Shown piece by piece: positions 8,359 to 17,980 of a DNA stretch of 64,000 nt. The DNA is from an uncultured Thomasclavelia sp. Lineage in GTDB: Bacteria; Bacillota_I; Bacilli_A; Erysipelotrichales; Coprobacillaceae. The stretch lies in NCBI RefSeq assembly GCF_944324745.1, contig NZ_CALUXO010000054.1, positions 1-64,000 of the forward strand, written 5' to 3'. Both the position numbers and the translations under genes were made by a program. The notes below the pieces were generated by a model. That model saw only the letters and a program-made list of their open reading frames with translations. It made no database searches and was not told the origin of the DNA. Every line of letters begins with the position of its first letter. Position 1 is the stretch's first letter.

Positions 8359-10102
8359 CTTTAATTACCTCGATTCCTAATTCTTCTAACTGTTCATTAT
8401 CAACTTTGCTTGGTGCTTTCGACATTGGACATACTGCACTAGCATTTTTAGGGAAAGCAATTACTTCACGAATATTTTCACTACCAGTTAAGATCATTGC
8501 TAGTCGATCCAATCCTAGGGCAAAACCACCATGAGGAGGCGTACCATATTGGAAAGCTTCAACAAACCAACCAAATTGACTGTCGATTCTTTCTTGGGTA
8601 AATCCTAAAGCTTTAAAGGCACGTTCTTGTAAATCTTGTTCATAGATTCTTTGAGAACCACCACCTAATTCAAACCCATTTAAAACAATATCATAAGCAT
8701 CAGCTAAACAATGAGCTGGATCAGTATCGATTTTATCAATATCACTTTCTTTTGGTCTAGTAAATGGATGATGAACGGCATAATAACGATTAGTTTCTTC
8801 ATCAAATTCAAACATTGGGAAATCAACGACCCATAAATAAGCAAATTCATTAGGATCATATAATTTCAATTCTTTTCCTAAATGATTACGTAAAGCAGCT
8901 AAAGAACTACAAACAACGTCATATTTAGCATCACTGACAAATAATAATAAATCGTCATTTTCAGCCTGCATTTTTTCTATTAAACGACTCATTTGTTCTT
9001 CATTAAAGAATTTAGCAATTGGTCCTTCAGCTTTATCATTTTTAATCTTTAACCAGGCCAATCCTTTTGCCTGATATGTTTTAACAATATCCGTTAATTT
9101 ATCAATTGCTTTACGTGAAAAGTTATTTGCCTGACCTTTAACATTAATCCCTTTAACATGACCATTAGCTTCTAAAGCATTTTTAAAAACCATAAAATCA
9201 ACATCTTTAACTGTTTCATTTAAATTAACTAATTCCAAACCAAATCGAATATCTGGTTTATCAATTCCATAGGTTTCCATTGCCTCATGCCAAGTCATTC
9301 GTGGAAGTGGTAATGTTAAATCGATATTTTTAACATCTTTCATTACTTTAGCTATCATCTGTTCCCCTAAAGTAATAATTTCATCAGTAGTCATAAAACT
9401 CATTTCTACGTCAACTTGCGTAAATTCAGGCTGACGGTCTAATCGTAAATCTTCATCTCTAAAACAGCGAGCAATTTGATAATATCTTTCAAAACCAGCA
9501 ACCATCAATAATTGTTTAAATAATTGTGGTGATTGTGGCAAAGCATAGAAAGATCCATTATGAACTCTTGATGGTACTAAAAAATCTCTTGCTCCTTCAG
9601 GAGTCGAACGATTCAAATATGGTGTTTCAATATCAATAAAATCATGACTATCTAAAAAATTACGAATACTTTGAGTGATTTTATGACGTGTCATAATTTT
9701 TTGCTGCATAACTGGTCTTCTTAAATCTAAATAACGGTATTGCATTCTAGCATCGTCACTGGCATCAGTTTCATCAGTTGTATAAATTGGAGTAACCTTT
9801 GCTGTATTAATGATATCAATATGAGTAACTTCAATTTCAATTTCACCAGTAGGAAGATTAGGATTTTTAGAACTTCTTTCAATAACCTTACCTACAACAT
9901 GTAAAACATATTCATTTTTGATTTCACGAGAAAGTTCTTCCATACTTTCGTTTAATACAATTTGAGTAATTCCATAACGATCACGTAAATCAATAAAAAC
10001 TAAGGCTCCTAAGTTTCTTTTCTTAGCTACCCAACCTTTTAATTCAACTGTTTTTCCAACATCACTAATTCTTAATTCACCATTATTGTGAGTTCTATTC
10101 AT
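8351..10102 (-). CDS. aspS: aspartyl-tRNA synthetase
   Basis: This is a 583-residue bacterial-type AspRS. It has an OB-fold anticodon-binding domain (about 1-110), the class II core with motif 2 near FRDEDLRLDRQPEFTQVD, the bacterial GAD insertion (about 280-410) and motif 3 (GFALGLDRLAMIL). I chose the ATG at 10102 because GGAGGG lies eight bases upstream; an upstream in-frame extension falls inside hisS. The start overlaps the hisS stop by eight bases. Expression depends on the T-box before hisS. Discriminating versus non-discriminating type is not decided. Confidence 0.95.
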   Translation of the reverse strand: MNRTHNNGELRISDVGKTVELKGWVAKKRNLGALVFIDLRDRYGITQIVLNESMEELSREIKNEYVLHVVGKVIERSSKNPNLPTGEIEIEVTHIDIINTAKVTPIYTTDETDASDDARMQYRYLDLRRPVMQQKIMTRHKITQSIRNFLDSHDFIDIETPYLNRSTPEGARDFLVPSRVHNGSFYALPQSPQLFKQLLMVAGFERYYQIARCFRDEDLRLDRQPEFTQVDVEMSFMTTDEIITLGEQMIAKVMKDVKNIDLTLPLPRMTWHEAMETYGIDKPDIRFGLELVNLNETVKDVDFMVFKNALEANGHVKGINVKGQANNFSRKAIDKLTDIVKTYQAKGLAWLKIKNDKAEGPIAKFFNEEQMSRLIEKMQAENDDLLLFVSDAKYDVVCSSLAALRNHLGKELKLYDPNEFAYLWVVDFPMFEFDEETNRYYAVHHPFTRPKESDIDKIDTDPAHCLADAYDIVLNGFELGGGSQRIYEQDLQERAFKALGFTQERIDSQFGWFVEAFQYGTPPHGGFALGLDRLAMILTGSENIREVIAFPKNASAVCPMSKAPSKVDNEQLEELGIEVIKDE

Positions 10103-11372
10103 GACTATGTCCCTCCATATGTTCTTCAATATATGCAACAATATTTTCAATTGGTACTACATCCTGTGTTTTTGAATGAGTACATTTAATATTTACAACT
10201 TCTTGTTCAACTTCTTTATCACCAATGATCATTGCAAAATGGCTATTTAAACGATCGACGGTTTTAAATTGAGCCTTCAATGACCGATCTTGATAATCCA
10301 TGTCAACACTAAAACCATTAGCTCTTAACATTGTAGTAATTTGCATGGCTAATTCTTTAGCTGCCACTCCTAGTGGCATAACATAGACATCTAGACCATC
10401 ATCTTCTTGTAATTGATCATCCATAGCAATTAATAGTCTTTCCATTCCAAAAGCAAATCCAACACCTGGTGCTTCAGGTCCACCCAATTCTTGAACCAAA
10501 CCATTATAGCGGCCACCACCACCAACAGTTGAACCAGCTCCTAAACGAGGATCATCAGAAATAACTTCAAAAACAGTATGACAATAATAATCTAGACCTC
10601 TAACTAAATTTGGATCAACAACATATTCAATTTCTAATTCATCTAATAAATTACAAACTGTTTCAAAATGAGCTTTAGCTTTATCACTTAGAAAATCAAT
10701 TGTTTTAGGGGCAGATGCCATTGCCGGATGTTCATGATCGACTTTACAATCTAAAATTCTTAATGGGTTAGCTTCATAACGATTTCTACAATCACTACAT
10801 AAATCATTTAAATATGGTTTGAAATGAGCTTTCAAAGCTTCACGATAAGCATCATGACTTTCATTATCACCCAATGTATTAATATGCAGTTTTACTCCTT
10901 TTAATCCTAATGCTTTAACTAAAGTAACTGCCATTGTCATACACTCAACATCTAAATATGGCGATTCATAACCTATCATTTCCACCCCAAATTGATGGAA
11001 TTGCCGTTGCCGACCATTTTGCGGTCTTTCATAACGAAACATTGGTCCAATATAATATAATTTACTTATTTTATCAGGATTAGCATACATTTTATGTTCC
11101 ACATATGCTCGAGCCACTCCAGCTGTTCCTTCAGGACGTAAGGTAATTGAACGTCCTTTTTTATCAGCAAAAGTATACATTTCTTTAGTAACAATATCAG
11201 TGGTATCACCAACTGAACGACAGAATAAATCAGTATGTTCAAAAATTGGTGTTCTTACTTCTTTAACATTATAATTAGCACAAATTGTTCTAATCAATTG
11301 TTCTAATGTTTGCCACTTTAAACTATCCTGTGGCAAAATATCTACTGTACCTCTCGGTGCTTTATAATTCAT
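10095..11372 (-). CDS. hisS: histidyl-tRNA synthetase
   Basis: This 425-residue class II synthetase charges tRNA-His. Visible motifs are motif 2 (FRYERPQNGRQRQFHQFG), the histidine A loop (LVRGLDYYCHTVFE) and motif 3 (GFAFGMERLL), followed by a C-terminal anticodon-binding domain. A CxxC-like cluster (CSDCRNR) near residue 193 is common in Firmicute HisRS. AAGGAGG precedes the ATG. It is the first gene of the T-box-controlled hisS-aspS-pepQ unit and overlaps aspS. Confidence 0.95.
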   Translation of the reverse strand: MNYKAPRGTVDILPQDSLKWQTLEQLIRTICANYNVKEVRTPIFEHTDLFCRSVGDTTDIVTKEMYTFADKKGRSITLRPEGTAGVARAYVEHKMYANPDKISKLYYIGPMFRYERPQNGRQRQFHQFGVEMIGYESPYLDVECMTMAVTLVKALGLKGVKLHINTLGDNESHDAYREALKAHFKPYLNDLCSDCRNRYEANPLRILDCKVDHEHPAMASAPKTIDFLSDKAKAHFETVCNLLDELEIEYVVDPNLVRGLDYYCHTVFEVISDDPRLGAGSTVGGGGRYNGLVQELGGPEAPGVGFAFGMERLLIAMDDQLQEDDGLDVYVMPLGVAAKELAMQITTMLRANGFSVDMDYQDRSLKAQFKTVDRLNSHFAMIIGDKEVEQEVVNIKCTHSKTQDVVPIENIVAYIEEHMEGHSHE

Positions 11373-11392
11373 CTTCTTTCCTCCTTAAAAAT

Positions 11393-11608
11393 AAAAAACG
11401 TCCTTAAAATAAGGACGTCATTATCAACGCGGTACCACCTTAATTCGTGTAACAAACACGCACTCTAGTCTTAACGCAACTAACGTTTACTCCTACTACC
11501 TTTCAAAGTAACTCCTCCCAAGTGTCCCATAATCTTCTTTTAAATACTTTCACCAGCCGTATTTTCTCTAAATAAAAGAAGTGATTATTTAATCTTGTTC
11601 TTTGGATT
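11393..11608 (-). promoter_or_regulatory. T-box leader of hisS-aspS, overlapping Asp GAC/His CAC specifier
   Basis: Read on the minus strand, the leader has a Stem I with apical GGCTGGTGAAAG, the T-box core GGTGGTACCGCG (11428-11439) and a terminator with arms ACGTCCTT/AAGGACGT (11398-11418) followed by six T. CTTCTTTTA/TAAAAGAAG forms the upper Stem I. The expected specifier loop reads GGGACACTTGG (GACAC at 11522-11526). It contains GAC (Asp, followed by a purine) overlapping CAC (His), matching the two synthetases downstream. Uncharged tRNA should stabilise the antiterminator. Confidence 0.93.
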
Positions 11609-11614
11609 AAAATG

Positions 11615-11643
11615 ATTATATATAAATTTTTTATAAAATGCAA
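11615..11643 (-). promoter_or_regulatory. promoter of hisS-aspS T-box transcript
   Basis: On the minus strand TTGCAT (11638-11643) and TATAAT (11615-11620) are 17 bases apart. The -35 lies directly after the rel stop codon. Confidence 0.65.
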
Positions 11644-11649
11644 CACCAA

Positions 11650-13875
11650 CTAGTGAATAACTCGCTTAATTTCATAAATTCCCTGAATTCGATCAATATT
11701 ATCAATCGCCTGTTGTAATCTAGGGGCATCTTCAACTGAAATCGTCAGCCGAATTACCGCCTTCATATCCACAATACTAGCATTTATTTTTAATATATTA
11801 ATTTTCATTTGTCCTAATGCCGTCACGACATCATTTAACAAATTAGGTCGATCTAAGCCAGTAATTTCCAAATCAGCCTGGAACCTCATCGTTGTTATTG
11901 AAGCAAAATCCCAATAAACATCAATCAATCTGGCTTTGATTCCTGGCTGTTGAATATTTGGACAATCTTTTCGATGCACTTTAATTCCCTGTCCTTGAGA
12001 AACAAAGCCAATAATATCATCTCCAGGAATCGGATTACAGCATTTAGATAACTGAATCTTTAAACCATCGACTCCTTTAACTACAACACCAGAACTGCTA
12101 TGCGATGATTGCATTCTTTCGTTGACTTGATTGTTTCGTTGCAGCATTTTAGAAATACTGTCAAAAAATCCGGATTTTTTAGGAACTACTCGATCTAAAA
12201 CATTCATGACTGGTAAACTTTTTTTACCAATAAAATATAAAATATCATCAAAATTACGAGCGCCAAATGATCCTAAGAATGTCTTATAAGTTTCACTATC
12301 TAGATATTTCTTTTCATCTAGACCCCGTTTTTTAATTTCATCACGAAGTATCTTACGACCATCTTCAATAACATCTTTTTTAGTTTCAGCTTCTCTTTTA
12401 GCAATAAATTGTCTGATTTTATTGCGGGCACCAGCTGTCCGCACAAATTTCAACCAGTCTTCGCTAGGACCTGGTGATTGTTTATTAGTTTTAATTTCAA
12501 CCACATCACCAGTTTTTAATTTGGTATCAATTGGAACCATCACATTATTTACTAAAGCCCCAACTGCTTTATGACCGACCTCCGTATGAATTCGATAAGC
12601 AAAATCGATTGGTGTTGCTCCATTTGGCAATTCAACGATCTTACCTTGTGGGGTCAAAACATAAACATTAGCTTCAAAAATATCATGCTTTAATGAATCA
12701 TAGTATTCTTTAGCATCACCATCTTTAATATCGTCACTCAATGAAATAAATTCACGAAGCCATTGTAACTTCTCTCCAATTTCCTGTTGTTCCTTTTTAG
12801 AAGAATAACCCCGTCCTTCTTTATAACGCCAGTGAGCAGCAACTCCCAATTCAGCTAATTCATCCATTTCTTCAGTTCTGATCTGGATTTCAAATGTATT
12901 ACCATCTTCACCAATAACTGAAGTGTGCAATGATTGATACATATTAGGTTTTGGCATAGCAATATAATCTTTAAACCGGCCAGGAATTGGACGATATTGA
13001 TCATGGATCAATCCTAAAATACTATAGCAATCCATCTTATCTTTCGTAATGATTCTTAAAGCATATAAATCATATAATTCATCAAATCTTTTTTTCTTGA
13101 CAAACATCTTTTTATAAATACTATAGATTGATTTTACCCGTCCTAAGATTCGATACTGATAATTATTCTCTTTCAAGATTTTTTCAACCGAAGCCATCAT
13201 TTTAGCAACTGATTCTTTTCGTTCTTCCTGTTTACTAGCTAACAATTTGGAAATTTCATCATAAGCAATGGGATCTAAATAATATAAGCTTAAATCCTCA
13301 AGTTCAGTTTTAATATCATTGATCCCAAGACGATGAGCAATCGGTGTATAAACCTCTAATGTCTCACGTGAGATTTTCTTTTGTTTTGTTGGGGACATAT
13401 ACTGTAAAGTCCGCATGTTATGCAAACGATCAGCAAATTTAATTAAAATAACCCGAATATCTTTAGCCATGGCAATGTAAATCTTACGATGATTTTCAGC
13501 ATAGACATCAGCCTCATCTTTAAATGGCATCTTACCAATTTTAGTAACCCCTTCTACTAAACTGGTAATTTCTTCTCCAAAAAGAGATACCATTTCGTCA
13601 TGTCCGACACCACAATCTTCCATGACATCATGCAGTAGACCGGCAGCAATCGTCATTGGTCCCGTTTGTAATGTTGCAAGAATATAAGCCACCCAGATCA
13701 AATGATTAGTGTACGGTTCACCACTTTTACGTTTTTGATCTGCATGTTTTTCCATAATATAATCATAAGCCCGATTGATTAGATCGATGTCTTCCTGTTT
13801 AGTAATATACGTTTTACATACCTCAAATACATCATCAATAGTTACAGTGTCCCCAGCACCTTTATATTCTGCCAT
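11650..13875 (-). CDS. relA: bifunctional (p)ppGpp synthetase/hydrolase Rel
   Basis: This 741-residue Rel makes and degrades the stringent-response alarmones ppGpp and pppGpp. Domains in order: HD hydrolase (HDVMEDCG near residue 88, then KFADRLHNMRT), synthetase (RVKSIYSIYKKM, MPKPNMYQSLHT), TGS (VYVLTPQGKIVELPNGATPIDFAY), a Cys-containing zinc-finger-like region (LSKCCNPIPGD) and a C-terminal ACT domain. Length and motifs indicate both activities. GGGGGTG precedes the ATG. It follows apt, as in Bacillus, but a hairpin terminator lies between them, so its level may depend on read-through. Confidence 0.95.
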   Translation of the reverse strand: MAEYKGAGDTVTIDDVFEVCKTYITKQEDIDLINRAYDYIMEKHADQKRKSGEPYTNHLIWVAYILATLQTGPMTIAAGLLHDVMEDCGVGHDEMVSLFGEEITSLVEGVTKIGKMPFKDEADVYAENHRKIYIAMAKDIRVILIKFADRLHNMRTLQYMSPTKQKKISRETLEVYTPIAHRLGINDIKTELEDLSLYYLDPIAYDEISKLLASKQEERKESVAKMMASVEKILKENNYQYRILGRVKSIYSIYKKMFVKKKRFDELYDLYALRIITKDKMDCYSILGLIHDQYRPIPGRFKDYIAMPKPNMYQSLHTSVIGEDGNTFEIQIRTEEMDELAELGVAAHWRYKEGRGYSSKKEQQEIGEKLQWLREFISLSDDIKDGDAKEYYDSLKHDIFEANVYVLTPQGKIVELPNGATPIDFAYRIHTEVGHKAVGALVNNVMVPIDTKLKTGDVVEIKTNKQSPGPSEDWLKFVRTAGARNKIRQFIAKREAETKKDVIEDGRKILRDEIKKRGLDEKKYLDSETYKTFLGSFGARNFDDILYFIGKKSLPVMNVLDRVVPKKSGFFDSISKMLQRNNQVNERMQSSHSSSGVVVKGVDGLKIQLSKCCNPIPGDDIIGFVSQGQGIKVHRKDCPNIQQPGIKARLIDVYWDFASITTMRFQADLEITGLDRPNLLNDVVTALGQMKINILKINASIVDMKAVIRLTISVEDAPRLQQAIDNIDRIQGIYEIKRVIH

Positions 13876-13895
13876 TTAATTCACCCCCTATTATT

Positions 13896-13919
13896 AAAAA
13901 AGAGAGTATCTCTCTTTTT
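13896..13919 (-). terminator. hairpin terminator between apt and rel
   Basis: A 10-bp perfect stem (AAAAAGAGAG/CTCTCTTTTT) with a 3-base loop overlaps the apt stop codon and is followed on the minus strand by T-rich sequence. Rel starts only 21 bases after it. Confidence 0.7.
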
Positions 13920-14430
13920 AATACTTCAACATTGATAAAACATTATAACCTTCTAACTTTTTACGACCTTCTAATGCTTCCAATTCAATTAAAAAGCCGA
14001 TTCCAACTACCTTTCCTTGTAGCCTTTCAATTAGTTTGATAGTAGCCTCAACCGTTCCACCAGTTGCCAGTAAATCATCAATAATGATAACATTTTGTCC
14101 TGGTTTGATACTATCGGCATGAATGAATACTTCATTTGTTCCATATTCTAAATCATATTCTTCACTGATAGTTTCTCGTGGTAATTTACCGGGTTTTCTA
14201 ACCGGTACAAAACCAGCATTTAGACTATATGCAACGGGGCAGCCAAATAAAAATCCCCGTGCTTCAGGACCAGCAACTATATCAACATTTAAGTCCTTAG
14301 CCCAGACTACAAAACGATCAATTGCTTCTTTATAAGCATCTTTATCTTGCAATAAAGGTGTAACATCACGAAATAAAACACCTGGTTCTGGAAAGTCCTG
14401 AATATCAGCAATGTATTTTGATAAATCCAT
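13918..14430 (-). CDS. apt: adenine phosphoribosyltransferase
   Basis: This 170-residue enzyme salvages adenine to AMP with PRPP. The PRPP-binding loop is [13 protein letters not shown] near residue 115, and [12 protein letters not shown] and [15 protein letters not shown] are typical of Apt. I chose the ATG at 14430, seven bases after GGAGG; the ATG at 14436 is too close to it. In Bacillus the order recJ-apt-relA is the same. It has its own promoter at 14467-14495 because recJ ends at a terminator. Confidence 0.95.
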   Translation of the reverse strand: MDLSKYIADIQDFPEPGVLFRDVTPLLQDKDAYKEAIDRFVVWAKDLNVDIVAGPEARGFLFGCPVAYSLNAGFVPVRKPGKLPRETISEEYDLEYGTNEVFIHADSIKPGQNVIIIDDLLATGGTVEATIKLIERLQGKVVGIGFLIELEALEGRKKLEGYNVLSMLKY

Positions 14431-14466
14431 TTTCATTCCTCCATAATTATCTTTTATGATATATCA

Positions 14467-14495
14467 ATTATATCACTTTTACTTGACAATGAAAA
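14467..14495 (-). promoter_or_regulatory. promoter of apt
   Basis: On the minus strand TTTTCA (14490-14495) and TATAAT (14467-14472) are 17 bases apart, about 37 bases before the apt start. Confidence 0.55.
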
Positions 14496-14557
14496 CATTT
14501 ATGTTCTATCGCCGGTTTGTTATAATTTAAAGAAATGATATCTAAAAATATTTTTAT

Positions 14558-14596
14558 TTAAAAAAGATATCTACGATCACTGATCATAGATATCTT
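14558..14596 (-). terminator. terminator of recJ
   Basis: Arms AAGATATCTA (14564-14573) and TAGATATCTT (14587-14596) pair perfectly. On the minus strand six T follow. The recJ stop codon lies within the hairpin. Confidence 0.85.
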
Positions 14597-16220
14597 CAAT
14601 AATGAAATTAACTGATTCAACTTGATTAAAAACATTAATACTAAATTTGCCAACAGCTCTGATTGTTGTAACATCTTTGAGTTTATCATATAATTCACCA
14701 CGATTAAAAAACAAAGCCTGACCGCGTGTTCCTGGCAAATCCAAATCAAATCTTATATGTTTTCCATTAGATAATGGAATAACTCTTCTAACTGGTAAAT
14801 TGGCAACAAAGAAAGACATTTCTTCATTTTCCTTACCTAATGGTTCTAATAATTGTAATTGTTTAACACTATTAAGATTTATTTCCTTACTAGTTACCGC
14901 TAATGCAACCTTTGGTGGTTCCTGGTAATTTTCTAGTAAAGTTTGTAAGTAGTCATCAAGCATCTTTTTTAATATTTCAAGATTATCAGGTACAACACTA
15001 AAACCTCCAGCCATTTCATGACCACCATAGTTTTCTAAAGTACCGGAAACTTGTTCAAAAATTTGATTTAAAGGAGCTCCGGCAATTCCACGAGCACTTC
15101 CTTTATATAATTTTTTTTCATCATCATAAGTCATTACAAAACTAGGTCGATTAAATTGATGCGTATATTTTCCAGCCACCAGACCAATCAACCCCTCATG
15201 AATATTATTTTGATAACTAAATAAATAAGGAGCACTTTCATCATAATTATCTAACACCTGTTTATATTGTTGGGTGGTCAGATTTTGCCGTTTAGTATTA
15301 ATAATTTCAGCTTTTTGACTTAATAGTGTCAAAAACTCGATCGGAGCGTCCTGACGAAAATATTTTACCAAATGATTAGGGCTAACTATTTCACTTAATC
15401 GTCCAAATGAATTAATCTTTGGAGCAATCACATAACTAATTTTAGTAACATCATAAGTCGGATTATTTCCTAATAATAATTCTAATTGAGGATATTTATT
15501 TTGTTTCATAAACAATAAAGCTCGTTTTACTAAAGCTCGGTTTTCATCTAATAGTGGCATCATATCAGAGATAGTTGTAATAGCAGCTAAACAAAATAAA
15601 TATTGATCATGTTTGTTTAACAAAGCACTAGCAAGTTTATAGGCAACAAATCCGCCTGATATTTCTTTAAAAGGATAATCAGGTGAAATTTTAGTATGAA
15701 TAATTGAAAAAGCATCCGGCAATTCTTCATCATAGTCATGATGATCAGTAACAATTACATCCACACCTAATTCATTAGCCCGCTCGATTGCTTCATATGC
15801 CTTAATTCCATTATCAACAGTAATTATCAAACTATAGCCTCGGCTAGCAATTTGTTCAACTCGATTGGTATTCAAACCATAACCATCACTGTGGCGATTT
15901 GGAATATGGAAACCAACTTCGATTCCCAATTGTCTAAAAGCATCAACTAAAATAGCGGTAGCTAAAATTCCATCGCAATCATAATCACCATAAATACAGA
16001 TTTTTTCTTTATTTTCAATTGCCTCATTAATTCTTTCAAGTGTTATTTCCGCTTCAGAAAACAAAGAAAAATCATGATAAATTAACCGATTAGATAACAT
16101 TTTTTCCACATCTTGATGCGAATATTGCTTATAAGCAAATATTTTAGCTAACAAAGAATTTATTTGATATTCCTGCATATAAATAGTGTAGTCCAAATCA
16201 TCAATTATTTGCCAATTCAT
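14577..16220 (-). CDS. recJ: single-stranded-DNA exonuclease RecJ
   Basis: This 547-residue protein is a DHH-family 5'-3' single-strand exonuclease for recombination and repair. Metal motifs are DYDCDG (about residue 76) and VTDHHDYDEE (about residue 155). The DHHA1 domain has GGHEMAGGFSV, followed by an OB domain. I chose the ATG at 16220 (MNWQIIDDLDY), seven bases after AAAGGAG, over the TTG at 16235. It is slightly shorter than Escherichia coli RecJ and lacks the long C-terminal extension of Bacillus RecJ. A hairpin terminator lies immediately upstream. Confidence 0.93.
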   Translation of the reverse strand: MNWQIIDDLDYTIYMQEYQINSLLAKIFAYKQYSHQDVEKMLSNRLIYHDFSLFSEAEITLERINEAIENKEKICIYGDYDCDGILATAILVDAFRQLGIEVGFHIPNRHSDGYGLNTNRVEQIASRGYSLIITVDNGIKAYEAIERANELGVDVIVTDHHDYDEELPDAFSIIHTKISPDYPFKEISGGFVAYKLASALLNKHDQYLFCLAAITTISDMMPLLDENRALVKRALLFMKQNKYPQLELLLGNNPTYDVTKISYVIAPKINSFGRLSEIVSPNHLVKYFRQDAPIEFLTLLSQKAEIINTKRQNLTTQQYKQVLDNYDESAPYLFSYQNNIHEGLIGLVAGKYTHQFNRPSFVMTYDDEKKLYKGSARGIAGAPLNQIFEQVSGTLENYGGHEMAGGFSVVPDNLEILKKMLDDYLQTLLENYQEPPKVALAVTSKEINLNSVKQLQLLEPLGKENEEMSFFVANLPVRRVIPLSNGKHIRFDLDLPGTRGQALFFNRGELYDKLKDVTTIRAVGKFSINVFNQVESVNFIIEDIYDQ

Positions 16221-16233
16221 AGAAACTCCTTTC

Positions 16234-16260
16234 AAAAAAAATAGTTGCCTGGCAACTATT
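16234..16260 (-). terminator. hairpin terminator between comN-like gene and recJ
   Basis: AATAGTTG and CAACTATT (16240-16247/16253-16260) form the stem, and a T tract runs straight into the recJ ribosome binding site. The stop codon of the upstream gene lies inside the hairpin. Confidence 0.75.
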
Positions 16261-16546
16261 TGGAAATAAAATCAGAAAAATCATTTATTGTCAAATGAGA
16301 TGCTTCTTTAACTACTTGTAAACTTAAATAGTCAAATAGCTCTGAGATGTTTAAATTCATAATATCATCAATAATTTCACACATTGGAACTGAATCACGT
16401 TGTTTCCATTTACATTCAAACAGATATTCTTTGATCTGTTTTTCTGAAATGTTATGAACATCATGTTGTTTGAGTTCCCGGGCTTTTAATTTAATTAAAA
16501 AATTCAGGTCTTTTTTATTGAATTTAAAATCTTTACCCATTTTCAT
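16256..16546 (-). CDS. comN: post-transcriptional regulator ComN-like protein
   Basis: This 96-residue soluble protein is rich in charged helices (KDLNFLIKLKARELKQ; KQIKEYLFECKWKQRDSVPMCEIIDDIMNL). It matches the ComN/YrzD family, which in Bacillus acts after transcription on comE mRNA. GGAGGG lies seven bases before the ATG. In Bacillus comN also lies beside the SpoVB flippase gene near recJ, as here. The family call rests on pattern and context, without a catalytic motif. Confidence 0.65.
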   Translation of the reverse strand: MKMGKDFKFNKKDLNFLIKLKARELKQHDVHNISEKQIKEYLFECKWKQRDSVPMCEIIDDIMNLNISELFDYLSLQVVKEASHLTINDFSDFISK

Positions 16547-16616
16547 TATCAGCCCTCCCGTTTTTAAAAGTCACTCGTATATTATATGACAAATTTCAAC
16601 TAAAAGGAAGTGCTTT

Positions 16617-17918
16617 ATGAAAAGAAAACTAATAAATTCTTTTATTATTCTTTCAGCCAGCTCTGCAATCGCCAAAATCTTTAGTATTGCCAATCGTATG
16701 ATTCTAGCCCGTCAGCTAAGTAATGAAGCTATGGCTCTTTATTTTTTAGTAATGCCCACCGTTTCTTTATGCATTACATTAGGACAGCTAGGAATCCCTT
16801 CTGCTGTTTTTCGTTTAATTGCTAATCCGAAATATAATAATAAAAAAATCATCATTTCAGCTTTGACAATTAGTCTTTTTGCCTGTTTGATCGTAATGAG
16901 CACGCTATTGTTTTCTAGTCGATTTATCAGTCATAGCTTACTAAAAAATGATGAAGCGTTTTATCCGCTGTTATCTTTAATTCTATTTATTCCTTTGGTT
17001 GGTATTAGTGGCATTATTAAAAATTATTTTTTAGCCAAACAAAACGTTTTTTTAGTTGCTAAAGCCGGATTTATTGAAGAGGCCAGTCGCTTAACTTTTA
17101 GTTTTTTGATGATTAATTATTTTTCCTCATTGACCGATACTTATTTAGTCACTATTGCCATGCTTTCAATGTCGATTGGTGAAATGGCTTCAATTATGTA
17201 TTTATTAACGCGAATCAATAAACGTCAAATATTAACTTTATCTAAAGATGAAATTTATCAACATCTCCAGATCAGGGATATGTTAGATATTGCTATGCCT
17301 TTAACTGGTTCAAGATTATATCAGTGTTTAATTAGTTTTTTAGAACCCATTGTATTAGTTTATGTTCTTACCAAAGTGGGATTAGACCAGGCAACTATTC
17401 ATAATCAATATGCGATTATCAGTGGCTATGTTATTTCTCTTTTAGTTACGCCTACTTTTTTTAATAATGTTATTTATCGATTGATCTTGCCAATTATTAC
17501 TAATGATGTTGTTTATCATCATATTAAAGCTGCCCGTTATCATTTATTAATGGCTTCAATTGGCAGTGTTTTAATTAGTGTTCCTTTTACATTAATGTTT
17601 TATTTTTTTCCAGAAGTTTGTTTACAATTTTTATATAATACTAGCGAGGGTGCTAACTATCTACAATATATGGCTATTCCTTTTACAATTTATTATTTAG
17701 GAACCCCTCTTAGTGCACTATTACAAGCATTGAATAAAAATAAAATAATGTTTATTATTAGTATCGTTCAATGTTCTATCGAATTAATCTTAGTTGTTTT
17801 TCTAAGTCCTTATTTAAACGCTTTTAGCATTGCCGTCAGTACGCTGATTGGAATTATTTTTTCAATTGTTGCTTCAATGATAGTCTGCTTCAAATACTTA
17901 TTTATCACTAATAAATAA
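16617..17918 (+). CDS. SpoVB/MATE-like polysaccharide flippase
   Basis: This 433-residue integral membrane protein has about 12-14 predicted transmembrane segments and the N-terminal pattern of the MOP flippase superfamily (SFIILSASSAIAKIFSIANRM). SpoVB and related proteins flip lipid-linked oligosaccharides or lipid II. AAAAGGAAG precedes the ATG. It is transcribed away from comN. Whether it serves spore cortex, cell wall or capsule cannot be decided from the sequence. Confidence 0.8.
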   Translation: MKRKLINSFIILSASSAIAKIFSIANRMILARQLSNEAMALYFLVMPTVSLCITLGQLGIPSAVFRLIANPKYNNKKIIISALTISLFACLIVMSTLLFSSRFISHSLLKNDEAFYPLLSLILFIPLVGISGIIKNYFLAKQNVFLVAKAGFIEEASRLTFSFLMINYFSSLTDTYLVTIAMLSMSIGEMASIMYLLTRINKRQILTLSKDEIYQHLQIRDMLDIAMPLTGSRLYQCLISFLEPIVLVYVLTKVGLDQATIHNQYAIISGYVISLLVTPTFFNNVIYRLILPIITNDVVYHHIKAARYHLLMASIGSVLISVPFTLMFYFFPEVCLQFLYNTSEGANYLQYMAIPFTIYYLGTPLSALLQALNKNKIMFIISIVQCSIELILVVFLSPYLNAFSIAVSTLIGIIFSIVASMIVCFKYLFITNK

Positions 17919-17927
17919 TGCATATAT

Positions 17928-17956
17928 TTGGCAAGATTAGGAAATCTTGGTATAAT
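17928..17956 (+). promoter_or_regulatory. strong promoter with palindrome in spacer
   Basis: TTGGCA (17928-17933) and TATAAT (17951-17956) are exactly 17 bases apart. The spacer holds an inverted repeat CAAGATT-AGGA-AATCTTG (17932-17949), a plausible operator. It drives the gene at 17981. Confidence 0.75.
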
Positions 17957-17980
17957 TTAAACGTTAGTCGAGGTGAGAAA

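Noticed and set aside
14483-14526. Plus-strand TTGACA and TATAAT near 14483 and 14521
   Set aside because: The two boxes are about 32 bases apart, too far for a promoter, and nothing downstream on the plus strand is a gene.
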